The notes under the pieces: generated by a model
Told to the model about the DNA's origin: nothing
What the model saw: the letters and a program-made list of their open reading frames with translations, nothing else
Databases searched by the model: none
Assembly (NCBI RefSeq): GCF_010548305.1
Contig: NZ_JAAGLV010000008.1
Coordinates: 124,001-188,000 of the forward strand
Reading direction: 5' to 3'
Length of the DNA stretch: 64,000 nucleotides
Source: Streptomyces sp. SID13031
GTDB lineage: Bacteria > Actinomycetota > Actinomycetes > Propionibacteriales > Kribbellaceae
Made by a program: the position numbers and the translations under genes
Part shown: positions 9,335-18,103 of the stretch, piece after piece
How positions within the stretch are numbered: the first letter of the stretch is position 1
Layout: each line of letters starts with the position of its first letter

Positions 9335-9356
9335 CTAAATTTAGAGTCTATATAAA
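9335..9356. promoter_or_regulatory. AT-rich operator candidate for the ROK repressor
   Basis: The intergenic region between the ROK gene and the alpha-glucosidase holds the perfect palindrome CTAAATTTAG (9335-9344). It is followed by a TAAAT that pairs with ATTTA across 9 bp (ATTTAGAGTCTATATAAAT, 9339-9357). This is the only strongly AT-rich spot in the region, and NagC/XylR-type operators are AT-rich inverted repeats. A GCCGG-rich inverted stretch follows immediately. Confidence 0.5.
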
Positions 9357-9464
9357 TCCGGCGGCAATGTCGCCGGAATCCGCCGGAAACATCTGCCCTC
9401 TTGTTTCCATCAGCCACTGCCAGCAAGTACCCCCGGTCCACCCTCCGAACCGAGTGAGGCTCTC

Positions 9465-11126
9465 TTGACCAGCACCGAGACCCAGGTGACCCGCGCAGCC
9501 GACCCGAGCGACGCCGACTGGTGGCGGCATGCCGTCGTCTACCAGATCTACCCGCGCAGCTTCGCCGACTCCGACGGCGACGGCGTCGGCGACCTGCAGG
9601 GCATCATCAGCCGCGTCCCGTACCTGACCTCGCTCGGGATCGACGCCGTCTGGCTGAGCCCGTTCTACCCGTCGGCTTTGGCTGACGGCGGGTACGACGT
9701 GGACGACTACCGCAACGTGGACCCACGGCTCGGCACGCTGACCGACTTCGACGAGTTGGTCGCCGCGCTGCACGGCGCCGGGATCAAACTGATCGTCGAC
9801 ATCGTCCCGAACCACACCTCGAACCTGCACGAGTGGTTCCAGGAGGCGGTGGCTTCGCCCGCCGGTTCGGACGCCCGGAACCGGTACATCTTCCGCGACG
9901 GCGCCGGACCCGACGGCAGCGAGCCGCCGTCGGACTGGGACTCGGTGTTCGGCGGATCGGCCTGGGCCCAGACTCCGGACGGGCAGTGGTACCTGCATCT
10001 CTTCGCGGCCGAACAGCCCGACCTCAACTGGGACAACTCGGAGGTCCGCGACGACTTCCTCACCACGCTGCGGTTCTGGTCGGACCGTGGAGTGGACGGC
10101 TTCCGGGTGGACGTGGCGCATGCCCTGGTCAAGGACCTGACCGAACCGCTCCCGTCGAAGGACACGCTGCCGCGACAGTCGGAGTCGTTCGGCGCACACC
10201 CGCTGTGGGATCGCGAGGGCGTCCACGAGATCTACACCGAGTGGCGCAAGGTGCTGAACTCGTACGACCCGCCGCGATCCGCGGTCGCCGAGGCGTTCGT
10301 ACCGGCTGCGCGGCGGGCGCGGTACGCGAGTGCCGATGGGCTGGGGCAGGCGTTCAACTTCGACCTGCTGCAGGCCGACTGGGACTTCGGCAAGTTCCGC
10401 AAGGTGATCGAGGAGAACCTGGCGCTGGCCGACGAGAACGGCTCGTCCTCGACCTGGGTCTTCTCGAACCACGACGTCGTCCGCCACGCGACGCGCTACG
10501 GCCTGCCTCGCGATCCGGAGGGATCGTGGCAGGACGGCAAGGCCTGGCTGCTGAGCAACGGCACCGAGCCGACGGTGGATGTCGAGCAGGGGCTCCGGCG
10601 GGCGCGGGCCGCAGTACTGCTGATGCTGGCGCTACCTGGCTCGGCATACCTGTACCAGGGTGAGGAACTGGGTTTGCAGGAAGTCGGCGAGCTGCCGGCC
10701 GCCAACCTGCAAGACCCGGCCTACTTCCGCTCCAAGGGCGCCGAAAAGGGCCGCGACGGTTGCCGAGTCCCGCTCCCGTGGACGGTCGGCGGCCTGTCCT
10801 TCGGCTTCGGCTCCGGCGGCTCGCACTTGCTGCAACCAACCTGGTTCGGCTCGTACTCGGTAGAAGCCCAGCAATCCGACCCGACCTCCACCCTCAGCCT
10901 CTACCGCAAGGCCCTGGCCGTCCGCCGAGGCCTCCAAACCGGCGCCGGCCTCGAATGGCTCGACGGCGTCGAATGGGCCCTCCACTTCACCCGCCCCGGC
11001 GGCTGGCAATCAGTAACCAACTTCGGCGCCGCCCCCATAGAACTCCCCGACGGCGCAGTAGTCCTCTCCAGCGCCCCCCTGGAAGGCGCCAAACTCCCCA
11101 CCGACACCACCGCCTGGCTCATCTAA
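9465..11126 (+). CDS. GH13 alpha-glucosidase
   Basis: A 553-residue cytosolic alpha-glucosidase/oligo-glucosidase of family GH13. The four conserved regions are visible: DIVPNHTS (about 111), GFRVDVAHAL with the nucleophile Asp (about 212), the acid/base Glu in AVAEAF (about 271) and FSNHDVVRHATRYG (about 336). The N-terminal WWRHAVVYQIYPRSFADSDGDGVGDLQGI is the standard start of this group. Translation begins at a TTG (9465) 7-8 nt after GTGAGG. It is divergent from the ROK repressor and probably repressed by it. Substrates such as maltose, trehalose-like or isomalto-oligosaccharides cannot be separated from sequence reading alone. Confidence 0.92.
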   Translation: MTSTETQVTRAADPSDADWWRHAVVYQIYPRSFADSDGDGVGDLQGIISRVPYLTSLGIDAVWLSPFYPSALADGGYDVDDYRNVDPRLGTLTDFDELVAALHGAGIKLIVDIVPNHTSNLHEWFQEAVASPAGSDARNRYIFRDGAGPDGSEPPSDWDSVFGGSAWAQTPDGQWYLHLFAAEQPDLNWDNSEVRDDFLTTLRFWSDRGVDGFRVDVAHALVKDLTEPLPSKDTLPRQSESFGAHPLWDREGVHEIYTEWRKVLNSYDPPRSAVAEAFVPAARRARYASADGLGQAFNFDLLQADWDFGKFRKVIEENLALADENGSSSTWVFSNHDVVRHATRYGLPRDPEGSWQDGKAWLLSNGTEPTVDVEQGLRRARAAVLLMLALPGSAYLYQGEELGLQEVGELPAANLQDPAYFRSKGAEKGRDGCRVPLPWTVGGLSFGFGSGGSHLLQPTWFGSYSVEAQQSDPTSTLSLYRKALAVRRGLQTGAGLEWLDGVEWALHFTRPGGWQSVTNFGAAPIELPDGAVVLSSAPLEGAKLPTDTTAWLI

Positions 11127-11136
11127 CAGTGATGAT

Positions 11137-11240
11137 GTGAGTGCTGCTCCGCAGCGGCCGTCCTGACTCGCCCTCTAACTGACTTCGGGTCTTCGTCGGG
11201 ATCTGTCGGTCGGCCGTCTGCGGCGCTCTCTTGCACTCAC
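11137..11240. repeat. Long imperfect intergenic hairpin 3' of alpha-glucosidase
   Basis: Three matched blocks are arranged as a nested inverted repeat: GTGAGTGC (11137-11144) with GCACTCAC (11233-11240), CCGCAG (11149-11154) with CTGCGG (11218-11223), and GGCCG (11156-11160) with CGGCC. The blocks are separated by short bulges and a 50-nt loop. It begins 11 nt after the stop codon and may be a terminator or a decayed palindromic element. Confidence 0.5.
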
Positions 11241-11399
11241 CGGGCCAGGGGCGTTGGTGACTTCATAGGAGCCTGTGCCAGCAGGCACTCTTCGTGCACG
11301 TCGAAAGTCCGGCCGCCGTACTCATAGATGTGTGATCGCGTCGCCAGACCGGAAGCCCCGGCGGGAGTTCGGCCAAGCCGGTCCGCTGTGGTCTTCTGC

Positions 11400-11510
11400 G
11401 TGCCGACCCGTCCCGAACGACAGGTAGTGCACCCCGAAACGCTGTACGCAAGGAGCCTGCGCACCCTCAGGTGCACTGATTGGCGGCGACTATGTCCTGT
11501 CCGTCGGCAC
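11400..11510. repeat. Dispersed hairpin element, copy 1 (GACAGG-TAG type)
   Basis: This is a nested inverted repeat: GTGCCGAC (11400-11407) with GTCGGCAC (11503-11510), GACAGG (11419-11424) with CCTGTC (11496-11501), and AGTGCACC (11426-11433) with GGTGCACT (11470-11477). The left arm TCCCGAACGACAGGTAGTGC and the right-arm core CTATGTCCTGTC match the hairpin at 58828-58925. Both copies lie just upstream of a gene start. The remainder of the 11127-11551 gap holds no coding region I can support. Confidence 0.55.
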
Positions 11511-11551
11511 GCAACGCGACATCAGGCCTGGGCGGATGGGAGCAGGGAAGC

Positions 11552-12703
11552 GTGCGGCAGGATGGAGGTGTGGACGCGACGCTTGGTGATGTTGTCGGGG
11601 TGTTGGACGGGTTGTACGACCCTGCCTGGGCGGAGAGTTGGGATGCGGTCGGGTTGGTGACCGGTGATCCCGCGCAGCCGGTACGACGGGTGCTGTTCGC
11701 CGTCGACCCGATGCGCGTGGTCGTCGATGAGGCGATCGGCGGCGACTTCGATCTGCTCGTCACGCATCATCCGTTGCTGCTCAAAGGTGTGAACAGCGTT
11801 GCGGCGACCACGCCCAAGGGCCGGCTGATCCACGACCTGATCCGGAGCGGTACTGCGCTGCACGTCTGTCATACCAATGCGGACAATGCGAACTCGGGCG
11901 TGAGTGACGCGTTGGCTGCCGCACTCGACCTGAAAGACACCAGGCCGTTGAAGGCGATGCCCGCCGACTCGATGGACAAGCTCGTCGTCTACGTGCCGGT
12001 GGGGGAGACCCAGGCGATGATCGACGCCTTGGCCGCGGCCGGCGCCGGACAGGTTGGGTACTACGACCGCGCCGCGTGGAGCTCCACCGGCGAGGAGACG
12101 TTCCGGCCGCTCGACGGCGCCGACCCGGCGATCGGCAAGGTCGGGGAGGTCGAGCGCTTGGCGTCGGATCGGGTGGAGATGGTGCTGCCACGCCACCGCC
12201 GTCGCGCAGTGGTCGAGGCGATGCGGGCGGCCCACTTGTTCGAGGAGCCCGCCTTCGACCTGTACGAGATGGCGGCGCTGCCCAGCAACCGGGGCGGCGG
12301 GCGCATCGGCGTACTCGCTGAGCCCCTGCCCCTCAAGCGCTTCGCCGAATTGGTGGCCGAGCGCCTGCCCCGTACGGAGCACGGCGTACGGGTATCGGGC
12401 GACCCCGACCGGCTGATCGAGAAGGTCGCCGTGGTCGGTGGCGCCGGGGATTCGGAGTTCGACCGGGTACGAGCGGCCGGCGTCGACGCCTACGTGACCG
12501 CCGACCTCCGCCACCACCCCGCCACCGAGGCTCGCGCCCACGACGACGGCCCCGCGCTGGTCGACGTAGCCCACTGGGCCAGCGAATGGCCCTGGCTGAA
12601 AGACGCGGAGCGACTCCTGATCGCCGGTTTGGCAGAGCAGGGCAGTACCGTGGAGACTCACATCTCGACGCTCTGCACCGATGCGTGGACCATCAGGCTC
12701 TGA
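11552..12703 (+). CDS. Nif3-like dinuclear metal centre protein
   Basis: Nif3/YqfO/DUF34-family protein, about 383 residues and widely conserved in bacteria. It is reported to bind two metal ions and is linked to GTP cyclohydrolase I-type chemistry, but its cellular role is unsettled. The hallmark LLVTHHPLLLKG (about residue 64) supplies the metal-binding His pair, and VDVAHWASEWPWL near the C-terminus supplies the second His. The insert between the two halves (about 140-260, starting KLVVYVPVGETQAMIDAL) is the PII-like domain of longer family members. The start is set at the GTG 9 nt after GGGAG; a GTG at 11570 is an alternative closer to the usual N-terminus. It is followed by the zinc-ribbon and RNase H genes, the same order I recall for Rv2230c-Rv2228c. 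Confidence 0.88.
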   Translation: MRQDGGVDATLGDVVGVLDGLYDPAWAESWDAVGLVTGDPAQPVRRVLFAVDPMRVVVDEAIGGDFDLLVTHHPLLLKGVNSVAATTPKGRLIHDLIRSGTALHVCHTNADNANSGVSDALAAALDLKDTRPLKAMPADSMDKLVVYVPVGETQAMIDALAAAGAGQVGYYDRAAWSSTGEETFRPLDGADPAIGKVGEVERLASDRVEMVLPRHRRRAVVEAMRAAHLFEEPAFDLYEMAALPSNRGGGRIGVLAEPLPLKRFAELVAERLPRTEHGVRVSGDPDRLIEKVAVVGGAGDSEFDRVRAAGVDAYVTADLRHHPATEARAHDDGPALVDVAHWASEWPWLKDAERLLIAGLAEQGSTVETHISTLCTDAWTIRL

Positions 12704-12746
12704 CCGGTGTACGGCTGACAACTGAACGCGATCTAAGGAGCCGACC

Positions 12747-13490
12747 CTGAACGCCGAGCCCGCCGTCCAACGCCGGTTGCTGGACCTGCAGGATCTTGAC
12801 CTGCAGCTGGATCAGGTCGTCCACAAGCGCAAGTCGTTGCCCGAGCATGCGGCGCTGGCCGAGCTGGCGCAGGAGAAGTCGGTCGTCGACCGGGAGCTCG
12901 TCACCGCCGATACCGAGGTCGGTGACCTGCGCCGGGAGCAGAAGAAGGCCGACAGCGATGTCGACCAGGTCCGCCAGCGCAAGGCGCGCAACCAGCAGCG
13001 GATGGAATCCGGGCAGGTCACCTCGCCGCGCGACCTGGAGAACCTGCAGCACGAGATCGGCTCGCTCGACCGCCGGATCTCCGACCTGGAGGACGCCGAG
13101 CTCGAGGTGATGGAGCGGCTGGAGGCGGCCGAGGGCGTGCAGAGCGAGCTGCAGACCCGCGCGGACGCGTTCGCCGGCCGGCAGACCGAGCTGGAGGCGA
13201 CCCGGGACGCGGTGCTGAAGGAGCTCGACGAGCAGCGCGCGAACGTCGGCGACCAGCGCGCCACGATCGCCGCCGAACTGCCGGACGAGCTCGTCACGCT
13301 GTACCTGAAGGTGCGTGAGCGCAACGGTGGCATCGGCGCCGCGCCGCTGGTCGGCAAGCGCTGCATGGGTTGCCGGATGGAGCTGCCGCCGTCCGAGCTG
13401 AGCCAGATCAAGGGCACCGCGGCCGACGTCGTACTGCGGCACGAGGAGTGCAGCCGGATCCTGGTACGGACGTCGGAGAGCACCCTGTGA
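12747..13490 (+). CDS. Coiled-coil protein with C4-type zinc ribbon, CTG start
   Basis: A 247-residue protein of the CT398/Rv2229c type. A long antiparallel coiled coil (about residues 10-185, rich in E, R, Q and K with leucine heptads) is followed by a zinc ribbon. Its four cysteines are CMGCRM and the Cys of HEECSR plus a partner in the C-terminal 45 residues. The family N-terminus (NAEPAVQRRLLDLQDLD) begins at a CTG at 12747, with AAGGAG ending 6 nt upstream. An in-frame stop lies at 12723-12725 and no ATG, GTG or TTG lies between, so the CTG is the best start. The TTG at 12777 would delete ten family residues. The stop overlaps the next start by 4 bp (GTGA). Function unproven; a nucleic-acid role is often suggested. 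Confidence 0.88.
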   Translation: MNAEPAVQRRLLDLQDLDLQLDQVVHKRKSLPEHAALAELAQEKSVVDRELVTADTEVGDLRREQKKADSDVDQVRQRKARNQQRMESGQVTSPRDLENLQHEIGSLDRRISDLEDAELEVMERLEAAEGVQSELQTRADAFAGRQTELEATRDAVLKELDEQRANVGDQRATIAAELPDELVTLYLKVRERNGGIGAAPLVGKRCMGCRMELPPSELSQIKGTAADVVLRHEECSRILVRTSESTL

Positions 13491-14635
13491 GCAACGGCCC
13501 GTCGCACGTCATCGTCGAGGCCGACGGCGGCTCCCGGGGCAACCCGGGGCCGGCCTCGTACGGCGCGCTGGTGCGTGACCCGGCGACTGGCGAGGTGATC
13601 GCGCAAAAAGGCGTGACCATCGGTATCGCGACCAACAACGTCGCGGAGTACAGCGGGCTGATCGCCGGGCTGGAGCTGGCTCGCGAGTACGCGCCGGACG
13701 CCTCGATCGAGGTCCGGATGGACTCCAAGCTGGTGGTCGAGCAGATGGCCGGGCGCTGGAAGATCAAGCACCCGGACATGAAGCCGCTGGCGATCAAGGC
13801 GCAGTCGCTCGCACCGTTCGGCACCGAGTGGACCTGGGTGCCGCGCGCCCAGAACGCCGCCGCCGACGCGCTGGCCAACATGGCGCTCGACGGCAAGCCG
13901 GTACCACTGCGCCCGACGGCGGGCCCGGCCGCGCAGGCCGCAGTACCGGCTGAGCCGTCGGACCAGCAGAAGGCCATGCAGGGTTGGGGTGCGCAGGCCG
14001 AGCCGCCGACCCAGCTGATCTTCCTGCGCCACGGCCAGACGCCGCACACCGTCGACAAGCGGTTCTCGGGTTCGGGTGGCGACGACCCGTCGCTGAGCGA
14101 GCTGGGCCAGCAGCAGGCCGCGGCCGCGGCGCAGTACCTTATGCGGTATCAGCTAGCCAAGGGCGGCGGCATCGACGCGATCGTCAGCTCGCCCATGACG
14201 CGCACGAAGCAGACCGCCGCGGTGGTCGCCGAGACGCTCGGGCTCGACGTGAAGGTCGAGAAGGGCTGGGTCGAGTGCTCGTTCGGTGACTGGGACGGTC
14301 ACACCTTCGCCGAGGTCCAGCAGAAGTGGCCGGAGGCCCTCAACGCCTGGATGGAGTCGACCACGGTCGCGCCGCCCGGTGGCGAGTCCTTCGATGCCTG
14401 CGCCCGCCGGGCCCGCGCGGCCCGCGACGGCCTGCTTGCGGCGTACCCGGGCAAGACGGTGCTCGTGGTCACCCACGTGACCCCGATCAAACTGATGGTC
14501 CGCTCAGTCCTCCAGGCCCCGATGAACTCCGTCTTCCGGATGGAGCTGGCCCCCGCCACCCTGACCGAGATCCACTGGTACGCCGACGGCTTGGCCTCGT
14601 TGAAGTCATTTAATGTGCAGCCAGCACTAGTCTGA
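13487..14635 (+). CDS. Bifunctional RNase H / histidine phosphatase fusion
   Basis: A 382-residue fusion like Rv2228c/MSMEG_4305. The N-terminal half (about 5-135) is RNase HI: ADGGSRGNPGPASYG holds the first catalytic Asp, the Glu is in NVAEYSGLIAGLE, and MDSKLVVEQM carries the next Asp. A Pro/Ala linker leads to a histidine phosphatase domain beginning FLRHGQTPHTVDKRFSG (RHG catalytic motif, about 180) with the second His in VVTHVTP (about 327). The domain pair is reported to remove RNA from RNA-DNA hybrids and to have acid phosphatase or alpha-ribazole phosphatase activity. The start is a GTG overlapping the zinc-ribbon stop, indicating coupling. Confidence 0.93.
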   Translation: MSNGPSHVIVEADGGSRGNPGPASYGALVRDPATGEVIAQKGVTIGIATNNVAEYSGLIAGLELAREYAPDASIEVRMDSKLVVEQMAGRWKIKHPDMKPLAIKAQSLAPFGTEWTWVPRAQNAAADALANMALDGKPVPLRPTAGPAAQAAVPAEPSDQQKAMQGWGAQAEPPTQLIFLRHGQTPHTVDKRFSGSGGDDPSLSELGQQQAAAAAQYLMRYQLAKGGGIDAIVSSPMTRTKQTAAVVAETLGLDVKVEKGWVECSFGDWDGHTFAEVQQKWPEALNAWMESTTVAPPGGESFDACARRARAARDGLLAAYPGKTVLVVTHVTPIKLMVRSVLQAPMNSVFRMELAPATLTEIHWYADGLASLKSFNVQPALV

Positions 14636-14687
14636 CCCAAGACGCCGTGCACGACGGGGTGCTCGGACGGATGGACGGAGTGGTCGC

Positions 14688-16124
14688 GTGCCGTTGCAAA
14701 GGGTGCATTTCGCCGACGAGGTTCCTGAGGTTTTCCGCGCTTCGCTGCAGGCGATCAGACGAGAACTCGAGGTACCGGCGGAGTTCCCGGCCGAGGTGGT
14801 GCAGGCCGCGCTGGCGGCCGCGGCCAACCCCCGGCTGCCGGAGCTGGACCGGACCGAGATCGAGTTCGTCACGATCGACCCGCCGGACTCGATGGATCTC
14901 GACCAGGCGCTGCACATCGAACGCAACGGCGACGGCTACACCGTTCACTACGCGATCGCCGACGTCGCCGCGTTCGTTCAGCCGGGCGACCCGCTCGACG
15001 TCGAGGCACGCAAGCGGGGCGAGACCCTTTACGCCCCGGACAAGCGCACCCCGCTGCACCCGCCGGAGCTGTCCGAGAGCGCGGCCTCGCTGCTGGCTGA
15101 CCAGGTCCGGCCGGCGATCCTCTGGACGATCGCGGTCGACGCGACCGGTGAGGGCACCGACGTGACCTGCGAGCGAGCGCTGGTGAAGTCGCGCGCCAAG
15201 CTCAACTACGCGGGCGTGCAGAAGGACCTCGACGCCGGTACTGCCTCGGAGTCGCTGCAGTTGCTCCGCGAGGTCGGCAAGCTGCGCGAGCAGCGCGAGC
15301 TCGAGCGCGGCGGCGTCAACCTGCCGATCCCGGACCAGGAAGTCATCACCACGGACGGCGAGTGGACGCTCGAGTTCCGCGCGCCGCTGCCGGTCGAGGG
15401 CTGGAACGCGCAGATCTCCCTGCTGACCGGCATGGCCGCCGCGCACTTGATGATGTATGGCGAGATCGGCATCCTCCGCACGCTGCCCGAGTCGCACGAC
15501 GACCTCCGTCGCAAGCTGGAGAACACCGCCAAGGCACTCGGCATCCCGTGGCCCGTAGGTACGTCGTACGCCGAGTTCATTCACGGGCTCGACCCCAAGG
15601 TGCCCGCCCATGCGGCGATGCTCGCGGCCTGCACCGTGCTCTTCCGTGGCGCGGGCTACACGTCCTTCTCGGGTGGGGTTCCGGCGCAACCGGAGCATGC
15701 CGCGATGAAGTCGGAGTACGCGCACTGCACCGCGCCGTTGCGCCGGCTCGTGGATCGCTGGACCAGCGAGATCTGCGTGGCGCTGTGCGCTGACGCCGAG
15801 GTGCCCGCGTGGGTTCGTGAGTCGATGGACGAGATCCCGAAGATCATGGAGGAGTGCGCTCGCAAGGCGCACGCCTATGAGCGCGCGATCGTGGGCATGG
15901 TCGAGGCCGGGCTGGTCGCCGAGCAGGTCGGGTCGTCCTTCGACGGCGTCATCACCGACGTCGACGACCGTGAGCCGACCCGCGGGATCGTCGCGCTGTC
16001 CACCCTGGCGATCGAGGGCCGCATCACCGGTACCGCGGTGCTGCCCCTCGGCCAGCCGGTCCGGGTCAAGCTCACCGAGGCCGACATCGCCAAGCGGACG
16101 GTCGCTTTCGAGCTGATCCCCTGA
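14688..16124 (+). CDS. RNB-domain exoribonuclease (RNase II/R family)
   Basis: A 478-residue 3'-5' exoribonuclease consisting mainly of the RNB catalytic domain. The acidic metal-binding cluster is seen in TIDPPDSMDLDQALHI (about residues 63-78), the Asp spacing needed for hydrolysis. HYAIADVAAFV and TSFSGGVPAQPEHAAMKSEYAHCTAPLRRLVDR are further family motifs. The N-terminal cold-shock domains of RNase R are absent and only a short S1-like tail remains, as in the compact actinobacterial group. The GTG start is 7 nt after GGAG. It may be co-transcribed with the RNase H gene 52 nt upstream. It could act on structured RNA, and a Ro60 homologue lies nearby. Confidence 0.9.
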   Translation: MPLQRVHFADEVPEVFRASLQAIRRELEVPAEFPAEVVQAALAAAANPRLPELDRTEIEFVTIDPPDSMDLDQALHIERNGDGYTVHYAIADVAAFVQPGDPLDVEARKRGETLYAPDKRTPLHPPELSESAASLLADQVRPAILWTIAVDATGEGTDVTCERALVKSRAKLNYAGVQKDLDAGTASESLQLLREVGKLREQRELERGGVNLPIPDQEVITTDGEWTLEFRAPLPVEGWNAQISLLTGMAAAHLMMYGEIGILRTLPESHDDLRRKLENTAKALGIPWPVGTSYAEFIHGLDPKVPAHAAMLAACTVLFRGAGYTSFSGGVPAQPEHAAMKSEYAHCTAPLRRLVDRWTSEICVALCADAEVPAWVRESMDEIPKIMEECARKAHAYERAIVGMVEAGLVAEQVGSSFDGVITDVDDREPTRGIVALSTLAIEGRITGTAVLPLGQPVRVKLTEADIAKRTVAFELIP

Positions 16125-16179
16125 GCGCCGACGCCGGTTGTGTGCGCCTTCTGTCCTTCTTAACCTATGAGGCCGATCT

Positions 16180-16920
16180 CTAGAACTGACGCCCAGGTGT
16201 CTGGCCGAAGGCGCGGCGGAAGACGTCGATGAAGGCGCTCGGGCTGGACCATCCGCAGCGGTAGGCGACGGTGGTGACGGGCTCGCCGTCGGCCAGCAGG
16301 ATGAGCGCGTGGTGGAGGCGGAGTTGCGTCCGCCACTGCGGGAAGGTCATCGCGAACTCCTGCCGGAACAGGCGTGACAGCGTCCGCTCGGCCGCGCCCA
16401 CCTGCGCGCCCAGCTGGGACAGCCCGCGCCCGTCAGCAGGGTCGGCGTACAGGATCTCGCAGACCGCGACGAGGCGGGAATCCGTTGCCACGGGCAATCG
16501 GATTGGCTGCTGCGGCGACTGCTGGAGCTGATCGAGCAGTACGCCGCGGATCCTGGCCCGGGCGGCGCTGTCGTCGTCGGGGTCGGCCGTGTAGGCGATG
16601 ATCAGCTCGCGAAGCAGCGGGCCGACAGCCAGTACTGCGGGCGCTTCCAGGTCGACCGGGTTCTCGGCGGCGGGCAGCCCGACTAGATGAAGCTCGGTCG
16701 GACCGTACGCGCGATGCTCGTGCACGGTCCCGGCCGGCACCCAGATCGCCCGGGTCGCGGGCGCGATCCAATGGCCGCGATCCGTGGTCACGGCGAGCAC
16801 GCCACTCGCGGCGTACGCGATCTGGTGGTCGTCGTGCCGATGCGCGTCGATACCCGCGCCGGGGGCGAGCCGGCGCAGCGCGGTCGGCGCGATCGGGTTG
16901 TGGCGGGGAATCGACATCAT
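16180..16920 (-). CDS. AraC-family transcriptional regulator
   Basis: A 246-residue regulator. Residues about 10-90 form a cupin-type sensor (AHRHDDHQIAYAASGVLAV, then WVPAGTVHEHRAYGP, both with His pairs that may bind metal or ligand). Residues about 150-246 form two helix-turn-helix motifs (GLSQLGAQVGAAERTLSRLFRQE and PVTTVAYRCGWSSPSAFIDVFRRAFGQTP). Two ATG codons at 16918-16920 and 16915-16917 are equally possible starts. It diverges from an MFS efflux pump with a gap of about 50 bp and probably controls it. The downstream neighbour is convergent. Confidence 0.9.
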   Translation of the reverse strand: MMSIPRHNPIAPTALRRLAPGAGIDAHRHDDHQIAYAASGVLAVTTDRGHWIAPATRAIWVPAGTVHEHRAYGPTELHLVGLPAAENPVDLEAPAVLAVGPLLRELIIAYTADPDDDSAARARIRGVLLDQLQQSPQQPIRLPVATDSRLVAVCEILYADPADGRGLSQLGAQVGAAERTLSRLFRQEFAMTFPQWRTQLRLHHALILLADGEPVTTVAYRCGWSSPSAFIDVFRRAFGQTPGRQF

Positions 16921-16972
16921 CTGTCAGATTATCGGAAGCCGGTCAACACTGGTGACCCTCAGGCTGGAAAGC

Positions 16973-18103
16973 GTGAAGCGACTCCAGAGCACGCTGCTCT
17001 CCGCCGGCCACGGCAGCGTGGATCTCTACCAAGGGATCGTTCCCGTACTCGTCCCGTTCCTGGTCGCCGAGCGCGGCTACGACTACCTCGCCGTCTCGGG
17101 TTTCGTGCTGGCCGCGACATTGCTCTCGTCCGTCGTCCAGCCGCTGTTCGGTCTGCTGACGGATCGCTGGTCGATGCCGTGGCTGATCCCCGTGAGCATG
17201 ATCACGGCCGGCCTCGGCGTCGCGCTGATCGGCGTCTCATCGTCGTACCCGTTCGCGCTCGCCGCGATCGGCCTGACCGGCATCGGAGTCGCCGCGTATC
17301 ACCCGCAGGCCGCCCGTACTGCGCGGTCGGTGACCGGTGGCAGCCACGTCGGGATGAGCTGGTTCTCGCTCGGCGGCAACCTCGGATTTGCGGTCGCACC
17401 CGCCGCCGGACCGCTTCTCGCGTACTCCGGGCTGGCGGCGACCCCACTCCTGATCGTCCCCGCTGTCGTTGGCGCGGCGATCACCGTGCCACTGCTGCGA
17501 TCCGGCGCCACGGCAGGACTCCGCACGCGCGACCTGCTCGGCGTCGACGACTGGCCCGCGTTCCGCACGCTGACGGCGATCATCGTCCTGCGCTCGATCA
17601 CGTACGTCGGCCTGAGCACCTTCCTCGGCCTGTACGTGGGTCAGCGACTGCAGCTGAGTGCGGGCGCCAGCGCGACAACTCTCTTCGTGTTGTTCGGCGG
17701 GGGAGTGATCGGCACCCTGCTGGGCGGCCGCCTGGCAACACGCTATGGACGCCTCGCCACGATGCGCTGGTCCTACGCCGTCGCCGCTGTCGCCCTCGCC
17801 GGAATCGCCCTGGTCCCGACAGCCGCCCTCTTCATCTTCGTCGCCGTGACCGCCGTTGCCCTGTACGTACCGTTCTCACTCCACATCACCCTCGGCCAGG
17901 ACTATCTCCCAACCCGCGTAGGCACGGCCAGCGGCGTGACTCTCGGCCTCGCCGTGAGCGCCGGCGGCGTCCTGGCCCCCGCCCTGGCGGCAGCCGCCAA
18001 AGCAACCTCACTCCAACTAGTACTCGCCGCCCTGGCGATCCTCCCAGCCCTCGGCGCCCTACTCACCCGCCGCCTCGCAGAGCCGACCGAACCCTGCCAC
18101 TGA
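16973..18103 (+). CDS. MFS transporter, fosmidomycin-resistance (Fsr) type
   Basis: Integral membrane proton-driven exporter of the major facilitator superfamily, about 376 residues with around twelve hydrophobic segments. The N-terminus (LLSAGHGSVDLYQGIVPVLV) and YHPQAARTARSVTGGSHVGMSWFSLGGNLG match the Fsr subgroup, where similar H-x-D-x-x-x and FHP motifs occur. The GTG at 16973 gives the best N-terminus. A GTG at 16952 is an in-frame alternative; a much longer frame from 16784 runs through the divergent AraC gene and is rejected. The divergent AraC regulator suggests inducible efflux. The stop abuts the stop of the convergent FAD oxidase with no gap. Confidence 0.85.
   Translation: MKRLQSTLLSAGHGSVDLYQGIVPVLVPFLVAERGYDYLAVSGFVLAATLLSSVVQPLFGLLTDRWSMPWLIPVSMITAGLGVALIGVSSSYPFALAAIGLTGIGVAAYHPQAARTARSVTGGSHVGMSWFSLGGNLGFAVAPAAGPLLAYSGLAATPLLIVPAVVGAAITVPLLRSGATAGLRTRDLLGVDDWPAFRTLTAIIVLRSITYVGLSTFLGLYVGQRLQLSAGASATTLFVLFGGGVIGTLLGGRLATRYGRLATMRWSYAVAAVALAGIALVPTAALFIFVAVTAVALYVPFSLHITLGQDYLPTRVGTASGVTLGLAVSAGGVLAPALAAAAKATSLQLVLAALAILPALGALLTRRLAEPTEPCH

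Noticed and set aside
11237-11476. Minus-strand 79-codon ORF in the alpha-glucosidase/nif3 gap
   Set aside because: No family resemblance; overlaps structured repeat DNA and has no ribosome site.
16784-16972. N-terminal extension of the MFS gene
   Set aside because: It would lie antisense to the AraC coding region; family N-terminus begins near 16973.
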